Part shown: positions 7,990 to 14,549 of the stretch, piece after piece | Position numbering within the stretch: the first letter of the stretch is position 1 | Layout: each line of letters starts with the position of its first letter | The notes under the pieces: model-generated | What the model was told of the DNA's origin: nothing | Seen by the model: only the letters and a program-made list of their open reading frames with translations | Databases searched by the model: none | Program-made: the position numbers and the translations under genes | Origin: Ponticaulis profundi | GTDB lineage: Bacteria > Pseudomonadota > Alphaproteobacteria > Caulobacterales > Hyphomonadaceae | Reading direction: 5' to 3' | NCBI RefSeq assembly: GCF_042659465.1 | Contig: NZ_JBHSSW010000009.1 | Location: forward strand, 1-64,000 | DNA length: 64,000 bases

Positions 7990-9219
7990 TTAACATTCAT
8001 CGCGATATCCCCCTTCCATCACCACCGTCCTGGCGATGGTCTTCGGCTCTTCAACAGTTTGAAGCAGCTCGCCGGAGCAGATATTCCAGACATGAATTGT
8101 GACGTCTCGAAGCACTCTTTGTTTTCTGGCATCAACTACAAAGCACCCATTATAACTGATGGCTGCGGCATGAACGAAGTCACCTGAACTTGAAATAAAT
8201 GGCCAATCCGGCGGAACATTGCCGCTTTCAACATCGACATCGTCCGGATGCGCCGCAAGAAAGTCTTCCGGAACCAACCACAATCCGGATTGGGTTCTTC
8301 TTGGATTGTTGTACTGAACCAGATAGCCTGATCGAGCCGCACCCCGGAAGACCCAGTCACCATTTCGATCAAAAGATCCTGTGATCTGATCTTCGGGCCT
8401 CTCGGCATCCGGATTGAGCAGATAAAGTGCCGGCAAATACAACGTTCCGCGTTTTTCTTCTGAAAACTGGTCGAGGACGGATTCCCCTCCAAGGTATCCC
8501 CACAAGACAGGTCTGGCGAAACCTGGCGCTGTTTCTGGCTTTCGCCGGGCTACTTCCCCCGCCCGCAACGCAAACACGTCACCACTGCCTGTGTAATCGA
8601 TCCATCCCGTTGATAGCCAGGCCAAATCAACGAGCTGCCGCTCGGACCGGGAAACCAGATCAAACTCCATCGCCAGATCTGGCGTGAGAAGCGTCGAACC
8701 CCGGTTTTCGATTCTGTCGCTGCGAATGCCGTTATTGGCGAACTGATAATAGGCGATGCGTTCACCATCCGGAGAAAACGACGGAGAACTGTAAAGATCA
8801 TTGCAGGATGGGACTGAGTCGAGAATCTTACCCTGTAAGTCCGTTATCACGATATCGCTTTCAACCACGTGTGAAGAATACTCATCACGTCTCCCTCGAA
8901 CGACAGCAAGGCGCGCCCCATCATCAGACAGGTCCGCATCAAATAGAACTGTGTCAGGATCTTCCGACTGGAGGTCGTAGAATTCACCGGTCTCCACATT
9001 CAGAATGGTCAGTGAATTTTGCGGCCTGCCCTGCGTCGTAAAGGCCACCCATTTCCCATCGCCTGAAATAGCATATCGCGGATGGTCCTTGTGGACGTTT
9101 CGCTTGTTCGTCCAATCAGCTTGCTCGCTGCGCCTCTGCGGTGGTTCCTTTTGCGACGCCGCACAGCTGCCGAGCAGGGCAGCGGTCAGCAGTGTAATCC
9201 AAAGACGAGGAGCGCGCAT
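7990..9219 (-). CDS. Lipoprotein with TolB/PD40-type beta-propeller repeats
   Basis: 409 aa from the ATG at 9219, which has AAGGTG 9 bases upstream. An in-frame GTG at 9237 is the alternative. A lipoprotein signal ends in LLGSC (lipobox). PD40-like blades follow: ISGDGKWVAFTT, LSDDGARLAVVRG and FSPDGERIAYYQF. The protein is therefore likely an envelope-anchored beta-propeller that binds other proteins or sugars. No enzymatic motif is visible. The gene is bounded by two 37-bp direct repeats derived from the upstream DUF465 gene and looks less GC-rich than its neighbours, which points to acquisition. Function is unknown. Confidence 0.82.
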   Translation of the reverse strand: MRAPRLWITLLTAALLGSCAASQKEPPQRRSEQADWTNKRNVHKDHPRYAISGDGKWVAFTTQGRPQNSLTILNVETGEFYDLQSEDPDTVLFDADLSDDGARLAVVRGRRDEYSSHVVESDIVITDLQGKILDSVPSCNDLYSSPSFSPDGERIAYYQFANNGIRSDRIENRGSTLLTPDLAMEFDLVSRSERQLVDLAWLSTGWIDYTGSGDVFALRAGEVARRKPETAPGFARPVLWGYLGGESVLDQFSEEKRGTLYLPALYLLNPDAERPEDQITGSFDRNGDWVFRGAARSGYLVQYNNPRRTQSGLWLVPEDFLAAHPDDVDVESGNVPPDWPFISSSGDFVHAAAISYNGCFVVDARKQRVLRDVTIHVWNICSGELLQTVEEPKTIARTVVMEGGYRDEC

Positions 9220-9298
9220 ATCGTATGTCACCTTCACATCGGCGCAACGCCGCCGGTGTCAGGCTAATGTCGACAGCGTCTTTCCTCAACGCCTTTGT

Positions 9299-9320
9299 CT
9301 GAGACAGGTCAGCGTCTCAG
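9299..9320. repeat. Inverted repeat overlapping the DUF465 stop codon
   Basis: CTGAGAC (9299-9305) and GTCTCAG (9314-9320) form a 7-bp stem with an 8-base loop. It overlaps the TGA of the DUF465 gene and the edge of the right 37-bp repeat. The overlap with the repeat boundary may matter for how the segment inserted. There is no T-run, so it is not a clear terminator. Confidence 0.45.
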
Positions 9321-9352
9321 GCGATAATATTCGGGTACAGGGCGTTGCGGAT
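9316..9352 (-). repeat. 37-bp direct repeat, copy inside DUF465 3' end
   Basis: Identical to 7937-7973. This copy encodes the last residues of the DUF465 protein plus its stop codon and one following base, so it appears to be the ancestral sequence. Confidence 0.95.
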
Positions 9353-9538
9353 GCGGCTGATTTCGTCGCGCAGTCGCAGCTTGTCACGCTTCAGGCGTTG
9401 CAAACGCAGCATATCTGCACCTTCTTCGTGCAGTTGTGCCACAAGAGAGTCCAGTTCGCGGTGTCGATTTTCAAGCTCCGACAAGCGCGATTCCAGCACG
9501 CGCTCGTTTTCATCGAAACTGAAATGCATGTCGTCCAT
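9317..9538 (-). CDS. YdcH-type DUF465 small helical protein
   Basis: 73 aa from the ATG at 9538, with AAGG 8 bases upstream. The frame stays open to 9625, but the extra N-terminus is not family-like. Residues after about 15 form one long charged coiled coil, including RLSELENRHRELDSLV, and RLKRDKLRLRDEISRIRN. This R-L-K-R-D/E-K-L-x-L-K/R-D-E-I core is the DUF465/YdcH signature. The family is small, cytoplasmic and of unknown function. Its 3' end is duplicated 1.38 kb downstream on the far side of the lipoprotein gene. A second, shorter DUF465 gene runs divergently from 9717. Confidence 0.85.
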   Translation of the reverse strand: MDDMHFSFDENERVLESRLSELENRHRELDSLVAQLHEEGADMLRLQRLKRDKLRLRDEISRIRNALYPNIIA

Positions 9539-9716
9539 GCCGGTAACCTTAAAAAACCAAGGCCTTCTCCTACCAGATAATGGGGTTTTTACGAAGTCGA
9601 TTCTTTCGTTAGGCGAATTTTTCAAGCCCCGTTTTGCCGAAAATTTAGATTCAACTGACGTGACGGGATGACAGTTTCATGTCACACTTTTTCTCCCATA
9701 AAAGAGGAGCCAAACG

Positions 9717-9893
9717 ATGAGCCTTGATAATCATCTGCAGCAACTGGCGTCTCGTCACAGGAAACTCGACGAGGTGCTCCAGGAGGAAATGAAACGACCT
9801 TCGGCTGACACAATTACCCTCTCAAAGCTCAAACGTGAAAAACTCAAACTCAAAGAAGAAATTCAGTCATTGCGAAGTTCGGCCGCGGGTTAG
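9717..9893 (+). CDS. Short DUF465/YdcH-like protein (58 aa)
   Basis: The ATG at 9717 has a strong AAAGAGGAG site about 6 bases upstream, and the frame runs to TAG at 9891-9893. The product is 58 aa and begins MSLDNHLQQLASRHRKLDE. It contains LSKLKREKLKLKEEIQSLR, the DUF465 coiled-coil core. It is a paralogue of the divergent gene ending at 9317. Being so short it is easily missed by annotation, but the ribosome site and family motif make it convincing. Function is unknown. Confidence 0.85.
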   Translation: MSLDNHLQQLASRHRKLDEVLQEEMKRPSADTITLSKLKREKLKLKEEIQSLRSSAAG

Positions 9894-10038
9894 CGCCCGC
9901 CGCACAGCTCTCATCCAATTGAAGAACGGCATCTGACAGGCCGTCCACCGATATCCGGTCTCAAAGGTTTTCGTTGACTCAGGCTATAGCCGGGTTAGCA
10001 CCTGAAGCTGATGTCACCGAGCGGGAGTGATTGCCAGT

Positions 10039-10815
10039 ATGAGAGCCCCTTGCGTTGTATTGCTTGGCATCGGCAAAGGTGCAGGACTTGCCTGCGCACA
10101 CAAATTTGTCGATGCCAAATGGAATGTCGTCATTGTCGACGGCAATCACAACACGCTCAGCCTCGCCGAGAAGGATCTCGGCACCTCCTGCCATTATCTG
10201 CATGAAGACCAGTTTACGCGGCTCGGCCTGAAGAATGCGCTGTCCGGCACGCTGGAACAGTTTGACGGTGTCGATGTGGTGGTTTCCGTGCCACCAATCC
10301 CGGAACCGGGCGACCTCGCCAGCATGACGGCAGAGGCCATGACGACCTATTCCAAGCAATCGGTTCAGGCGACACTGCTGGCAGCGCAGATTTTCTCAAA
10401 GGAAATGATTGGCGAGCTGGAGACCGAAGACCGTCAGGTCGAGAAGCTGCCACAGGGCAAATCCTTCATACACGTGCTCAGCCGCGCCGCCATTTCCTCT
10501 GACCCTGGCTATCTGGCCGCCTCCGTCACGCAGGGCGCCATGCTGGCAGCTGTAAAGGCGCTGGCGATTGAATTTGCGCCTTTTAAAATCCGGTCAAACG
10601 CCGTCGTCGCCATCCGGCCACGCGCCGAGAATACCGAGCCCTGGCTGAAAATGCGAACGCCTCTTGAGCGCTCTGCCAAGCCTTCGGAAGTGGCAGACAC
10701 GGTGTTCTTTCTGGCATCAGCGGAAGCCCGCTTCATCACCGGACAAGGCCTTGAGCTGGACGGTGGGCGCTCTGTGCTGAATGGCGTCATGAAATTAGAC
10801 GAAACCGCAAAGTAA
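10039..10815 (+). CDS. Short-chain dehydrogenase/reductase-like protein with altered active site
   Basis: 258 aa from the ATG at 10039. An in-frame GTG at 10027 is possible but directly abuts GGGAG. The Rossmann fold begins VVLLGIGKGAGLACAHKF, a variant of the TGxxxGxG cofactor loop. The strand-loop VVVSVPPIPEPG takes the NNAG position, and the C-terminal half ends FITGQGLELDGG, typical of SDRs. The catalytic YxxxK reads YLAAS, so the Lys is replaced by Ser, and the usual NNAG motif is absent. The protein may be a non-catalytic or divergent SDR. It precedes the luxI-type gene on the same strand by about 190 bp. Confidence 0.8.
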   Translation: MRAPCVVLLGIGKGAGLACAHKFVDAKWNVVIVDGNHNTLSLAEKDLGTSCHYLHEDQFTRLGLKNALSGTLEQFDGVDVVVSVPPIPEPGDLASMTAEAMTTYSKQSVQATLLAAQIFSKEMIGELETEDRQVEKLPQGKSFIHVLSRAAISSDPGYLAASVTQGAMLAAVKALAIEFAPFKIRSNAVVAIRPRAENTEPWLKMRTPLERSAKPSEVADTVFFLASAEARFITGQGLELDGGRSVLNGVMKLDETAK

Positions 10816-10964
10816 CTTAAAGTTTTATTTTTTTATAACGCGATAACCTAAGGTCGTTTTTCTCTTTGAAAACATAGGGAAATTCACATCCGTTTGGGTA
10901 TTTTACCCCAATAGCCGCACAGCATTATTCAGGCCAATCTGAACTCCACAAAGAAGTGATCGAA

Positions 10965-10977
10965 CGCTCATTGAGCG
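10965..10977. promoter_or_regulatory. Palindrome in the luxI leader
   Basis: CGCTCA and TGAGCG surround a single T, 27 bases before the TTG start of the autoinducer synthase gene. It could be an operator or part of an mRNA hairpin. It does not match the 20-bp lux-box consensus, so any regulator is unknown. Confidence 0.3.
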
Positions 10978-11003
10978 GTCACAACCAGAATGGAGACAGG
11001 GCA

Positions 11004-11849
11004 TTGATCTACGTCGTGACAATCGACAACCAGCATCTCTTCGCGCGCCAGCTGGATCAGATGTTCCGCATGCGCCATGACTATTATGTCCGTGATCGTG
11101 GCTGGACCAATCTGACGGCGAGCGATGGCAAGGAAACAGATGAGTTCGACAATGAGCATGCTGTCTATCTGATGCATCTCGATCGCTTCGGCGATATTCA
11201 GTCGACCTTCCGCCTGAACCCGACCAACACGCCTTATCTGCTGGCCGACAAACTGCCAGAATATCTGGACGGGGACGCCCCGCGCAGCGAGCAGATCTGG
11301 GATCTGACACGCTGGATGATCGCGCCGACCTCCCGCAAGAATGGCGCCAACGAAATCTCGATCGCCCAGAAGGAACTGATCTGCGGCGTGATGGAATATG
11401 CTGTCAAATACGGCATCACGCATTTCACCACCCTGACGGACACAGTGTTTCTGGAGCGGATCGGCAAGATGTGGCCGATGACCTATCTGGGCCAGCCCAA
11501 GCGTTATGAAGACGGTGATGGCGAGGCGGTCGCCGTGCTGATCGAGGCCGGCCCGCATGTGCTGGCACAAACGCGCGACCGGACCGGTGTTTACACGCCG
11601 GTTCTGTTCGAGCTCGAACCGACCCCGCCGAACGATAATCACGAAAGAAAACTACGGGAGGATGCCTTGTCAGAACAACCGGAAGAGCCACCAGCCCATA
11701 TTGGTCTGGTTCGGGCCGCCGCCGATCAGCTGCTGGAAAGTCTGAAGACGACCAATGCTGATGATGTCAGCTCTCAGATACGCGCAGTCGAGGAATTCAC
11801 CACGCTTATCCGCCATGTCTCAAAGACAGACGTGATGGAAGACGCCTGA
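11004..11849 (+). CDS. LuxI-type N-acyl-homoserine lactone synthase
   Basis: Makes an acyl-homoserine lactone signal from S-adenosylmethionine and an acyl donor. From the TTG at 11004 (GGAG 8 bases upstream) the protein is 281 aa. The conserved residues then fall at near-canonical numbers: Arg24, Tyr28 (usually Phe), Trp34, Asp46 and Asp49, Arg70, and WDLTR about 99-103, where Asp replaces the usual Glu. An upstream in-frame GTG at 10956 lacks a ribosome site. After the synthase domain (about 205 residues) there is an extra C-terminal helical segment of about 70 residues, rich in Glu and Asp. No luxR homologue is adjacent. A 13-base palindrome (10965-10977) lies in the leader. Confidence 0.85.
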   Translation: MIYVVTIDNQHLFARQLDQMFRMRHDYYVRDRGWTNLTASDGKETDEFDNEHAVYLMHLDRFGDIQSTFRLNPTNTPYLLADKLPEYLDGDAPRSEQIWDLTRWMIAPTSRKNGANEISIAQKELICGVMEYAVKYGITHFTTLTDTVFLERIGKMWPMTYLGQPKRYEDGDGEAVAVLIEAGPHVLAQTRDRTGVYTPVLFELEPTPPNDNHERKLREDALSEQPEEPPAHIGLVRAAADQLLESLKTTNADDVSSQIRAVEEFTTLIRHVSKTDVMEDA

Positions 11850-11885
11850 TCCGCTGAAAAGCTGGGTGTGGCCCCAAGAGCCGGG

Positions 11886-11963
11886 GCATGCCGGTCCCTG
11901 TGTCTGAGGTTGATGCCTATCGCCTCAGACATGCCCGCAGGGACACGGTATGCTCCGGTTTTT
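11886..11963 (+). promoter_or_regulatory. Long hairpin with T-run between luxI and rpmI
   Basis: GCATGCCG, GTCCCTG and TGTCTGAGG (11886-11909) pair with CCTCAGACA, CAGGGAC and CGGTATGC (11923-11953) around a 13-base loop. There is a 6-base bulge and one G-U pair. GGTTTTT follows at 11957-11963. It could be the terminator of the luxI gene or an attenuator in the leader of rpmI-rplT, which begins 120 bp further on. A smaller hairpin (GCCCC 11871-11875 with GGGGC 11883-11887) overlaps its base, so alternative folds are possible. The L20/L35 operon is autoregulated through its leader in other bacteria; whether that applies here is inference. Confidence 0.55.
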
Positions 11964-12082
11964 GCGTGCATGAGGGCTTGAAATTTCTGCTCTGCCGCGT
12001 ATAAGCGCGCTTTGCTCCAAAGAGGCGTCAGGCATTGCCTCCAGGAGATTGTGAAAAATAGCGCCAGGCGCAGGAGATGAAA

Positions 12083-12286
12083 ATGCCGAAGATGAAAACG
12101 AAAAAGGCCGCTGCAAAGCGGTTCAAGATCACGGCCACGGGCAAGATCAAGCACGGCGTAGCCGGCAAGCGTCACCGCCTCATCAGCCACAATGCGAAAT
12201 ACATCCGTACGAACCGCGGCACGACCATGGTTTCGGATGCTGATACGCCACGTGTCAAAAGCTGGCTGCCTTACGGCACCAAGTAA
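12083..12286 (+). CDS. rpmI: Ribosomal protein L35
   Basis: 67-residue large-subunit protein. It starts MPKMKTKKAAAKRFKITATG and contains KHRLISHNAKYIR-like residues typical of L35. I choose the ATG at 12083, 6 bases after CAGGAG. The ATG at 12077 would add MK and place the ribosome site too close. It is followed 26 bp later by rplT. The usual upstream gene infC is absent here, and a LuxI-type gene precedes instead. Confidence 0.95.
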   Translation: MPKMKTKKAAAKRFKITATGKIKHGVAGKRHRLISHNAKYIRTNRGTTMVSDADTPRVKSWLPYGTK

Positions 12287-12312
12287 CGCATAGCTGATAA
12301 GGATTAAGACCC

Positions 12313-12678
12313 ATGGCTCGTTCACGTAACAAGGTGCCGGCGCACGCTCGTCACAAAAAAGTTCTCAAGGCTGCCAAAGGCTATTATGGCCGCCGCAAAA
12401 ATACCTTCCGCACGGCAAACTCTGCTGTCCAGAAAGCTGGTCAGTACGCTTATGTTGGCCGTAAGCAGAAGAAACGCGTTTATCGCTCACTCTGGATTCA
12501 GCGTCTGAACGCTGCGGTTCGCGAGCTCGACGATACAATGACGTATTCCCGTTTCATTGATGGTGTCCACAAAGCTGGCATCGACATGGACCGTAAGGTT
12601 CTGTCTGATCTTGCCATCAACGAACCAGCTGCGTTTAAAGCTGTTCTGGAACAGGCGAAAGCTGCTCTGGCTGCTTAA
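12313..12678 (+). CDS. rplT: Ribosomal protein L20
   Basis: 121 aa, full length. L20 binds 23S rRNA early in large-subunit assembly and, in several bacteria, represses its own operon. The protein starts MARSRNKVPAHARHKK and has the AKGYYGRRKNTFRTAN motif, the basic N-terminal extension and the globular C-terminal half ending AKAALAA. It is co-directional with rpmI (26-bp gap) and separated from pheS by a hairpin. Confidence 0.97.
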   Translation: MARSRNKVPAHARHKKVLKAAKGYYGRRKNTFRTANSAVQKAGQYAYVGRKQKKRVYRSLWIQRLNAAVRELDDTMTYSRFIDGVHKAGIDMDRKVLSDLAINEPAAFKAVLEQAKAALAA

Positions 12679-12706
12679 TCCAAACGGATTACCGACTGTT
12701 CCTGTC

Positions 12707-12736
12707 AACGACCGTTGCTTACCGGCAGCGGTCGTT
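12707..12736 (+). terminator. Hairpin between rplT and pheS (terminator or attenuator)
   Basis: AACGACCG (12707-12714) pairs with CGGTCGTT (12729-12736), with further TGC/GCA pairing inside. A short T-rich tail (TTTGCGTTT) follows. The T-run is interrupted, so termination is probably partial. The position, 28 bases after the rplT stop and 85 bases before pheS, suits an attenuator separating ribosomal protein from synthetase expression. Confidence 0.6.
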
Positions 12737-12821
12737 TGCGTTTGAGCGACAGACCTCTGGTCTTGACGCGTAAGACTGATAAGAAGGCAAAAACCTTCTG
12801 AACGAGCGAAAGCACGAAACC

Positions 12822-13895
12822 ATGTCAGATATTGAAACCCTGGAATCTGAAGTGCTCGGCGCCATTGCGGTCGCTGATGATCTGGCTGTTCTCGATAGCA
12901 TCCGGGTCGGCGAACTTGGCAAGAAGGGGCGCGTCTCCGGCCTGATGAAGACGCTGGGCAAGATGGACCCGGAAGAGCGCAAGGTGATGGGCCCGAAGCT
13001 CAATGCGCTGAAGAACAAGCTGAATGACGCGATTGATGCGCGCAAGGTCGAGCTGGAAGATGCCGAGCTGGATGCGCGGCTTGCCTCTGAAAAGGCCGAC
13101 CTCTCGCTTCCGGCAGCGCCGTGGAAATCCGGCGCACTGCACCCGGTCATGCAGGTGTTTGAAGAGATCGAGGAAATCTTCGGCGCGATGGGCTTTTCGG
13201 TTGCCGAAGGCCCGGACATTGAAGACGATTTTCACAACTTCACAGCGCTGAACTTCCCGGTCGGCCATCCGGCCCGCGAAGAGCACGACACATTCTTCAT
13301 GGTGCCCGATGCGGAAGGCGAGCGCAAAGTGCTGCGCACGCATACAAGCCCAGTTCAGGTTCGCACCATGATGTCGAAAGAGCCACCGATCCGCGTGATC
13401 ATTCCGGGCCGTGTCTATCGCAATGACTGGGATGCCACTCACACGCCAATGTTCCACCAGGTCGAAGGTCTTGTGATCGACAAGGTGACCCATATGGGCC
13501 ATCTGAAGGGCTGCCTCACGGATTTCGCGCGCGCGTTCTTCGAAGTCGACGAAGTTGAGACCCGCTTTCGCCCGCACTTCTTCCCATTCACCGAACCTTC
13601 TGCTGAAATGGACGTGAAATGCGACCGTTCCGGCGGCAATGTGAAGATTGGTCAGGGCGATGACTGGCTGGAAATTCTGGGCTCCGGCATGGTGCACCCG
13701 AATGTCCTGCGCAATTGTGGTCTGGACCCGAATGAATATCAGGGTTTTGCGTTTGGCATGGGCGTCGACCGCCTGGCCATGCTGAAATACGGCATGCCGG
13801 ATCTGCGTCCATATTTCGAAAGTGATGTTCGCTGGCTCTCTCACTATGGCTTCAAGCCATGGCTTCTGCCGAGCCTGTCGGGCGGATTGAGCTAA
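12822..13895 (+). CDS. pheS: Phenylalanyl-tRNA synthetase alpha subunit
   Basis: 357 aa class II synthetase subunit that, as an alpha2-beta2 enzyme with PheT, charges tRNA-Phe. It has the N-terminal coiled coil (about 1-90). Class II motif 2 is in LRTHTSPVQVRTM and RVYRNDWDATHTPMFHQ with EG following. Motif 3 is GFAFGMGVDRLAMLKYG. The length is normal. Unusually it does not directly precede pheT, since a 211-codon membrane protein gene lies between them. Confidence 0.97.
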   Translation: MSDIETLESEVLGAIAVADDLAVLDSIRVGELGKKGRVSGLMKTLGKMDPEERKVMGPKLNALKNKLNDAIDARKVELEDAELDARLASEKADLSLPAAPWKSGALHPVMQVFEEIEEIFGAMGFSVAEGPDIEDDFHNFTALNFPVGHPAREEHDTFFMVPDAEGERKVLRTHTSPVQVRTMMSKEPPIRVIIPGRVYRNDWDATHTPMFHQVEGLVIDKVTHMGHLKGCLTDFARAFFEVDEVETRFRPHFFPFTEPSAEMDVKCDRSGGNVKIGQGDDWLEILGSGMVHPNVLRNCGLDPNEYQGFAFGMGVDRLAMLKYGMPDLRPYFESDVRWLSHYGFKPWLLPSLSGGLS

Positions 13896-13913
13896 CAGCC
13901 GAAGGGGACCGGC

Positions 13914-14549
13914 ATGGGAAATGGCAGCAAGGCTGAGATGCTGATCGCCGTCTGCGCGGTGATATCCAGTATTGCGGCCGTTTACATTGCCTGGGACCAG
14001 GCGCGTGTCATGCGCAGTCAGGAAAAGGCGGATGTCTGGCCGATTCTTCAGACCACACACCAGACGGATGTGGGCGAGAACGGCAATATTTATGCTTTTG
14101 AGCTGCGCAATGCGGGCGTCGGACCTGCCCTGATCGACAATTACCTGATCCGCATTCCCGGCGAAGGTGACACGCAGGAGTTCAACAAGCTTGTCGACTA
14201 TCTGATGCCCGAAGAGATGGGCGTCCCGACACGCGCAAACACCAGCCTGTCAGGCCGGGTGATGCGACAGGGAGACAAGCTCAGCACGGTGCGCGCGGCC
14301 TGGCCGGGCACACCAGACATCACAGAGGCCATTCAGAGCCGGATTGATGAATTCCTGGCAGGCGAACGCCAGCCAGCCGAAGTGTTCATCTGTTACTGCT
14401 CCATCCTCGATGATTGCTGGGTGACATCGACCATGACGGACAATCTGCGCCCAACCGAAGTCAAAGCCTGCACAGAGCTCACATCTGTTGCAAACAAACT
14501 GATGCCGCCATCGACTGAGATGGAAAAGCCGAAAGAGGCCCAAGAATGA
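13914..14549 (+). CDS. Small membrane-anchored protein of unknown function between pheS and pheT
   Basis: 211 aa. One N-terminal TM segment (about 7-25, LIAVCAVISSIAAVYIAW) is followed by a soluble domain that begins AFELRNAGVGPALIDNYLIR, a pattern seen in single-TM immunoglobulin-like bacterial proteins. A Cys pair lies in ICYCSILDDC near residues 160-170. It begins 18 bp after pheS, and its stop overlaps the pheT ATG (ATGA, 14546-14549), so it is translationally coupled to pheT. I do not recognise a family. The coupling implies it is made in step with the synthetase, but no link to tRNA charging is visible. Confidence 0.8.
   Translation: MGNGSKAEMLIAVCAVISSIAAVYIAWDQARVMRSQEKADVWPILQTTHQTDVGENGNIYAFELRNAGVGPALIDNYLIRIPGEGDTQEFNKLVDYLMPEEMGVPTRANTSLSGRVMRQGDKLSTVRAAWPGTPDITEAIQSRIDEFLAGERQPAEVFICYCSILDDCWVTSTMTDNLRPTEVKACTELTSVANKLMPPSTEMEKPKEAQE

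Larger units (their letters stand above)
7937..9352 (-). mobile_element. Putative inserted segment bounded by 37-bp direct repeats
   Basis: Two identical 37-bp direct repeats (7937-7973 and 9316-9352) enclose exactly one gene, the beta-propeller lipoprotein. The right copy is the intact 3' end of the DUF465 gene and the left copy is an orphan. This is the geometry left by integration into a gene's 3' end with restoration of the gene, or by recombination at short homology. The enclosed gene looks less GC-rich than its neighbours. No integrase or transposase lies inside, so the mechanism is unknown. Confidence 0.4.

Noticed and set aside
12825..14060. 411-codon frame antisense to pheS
   Set aside because: It shadows a bona fide pheS gene and has no independent support.
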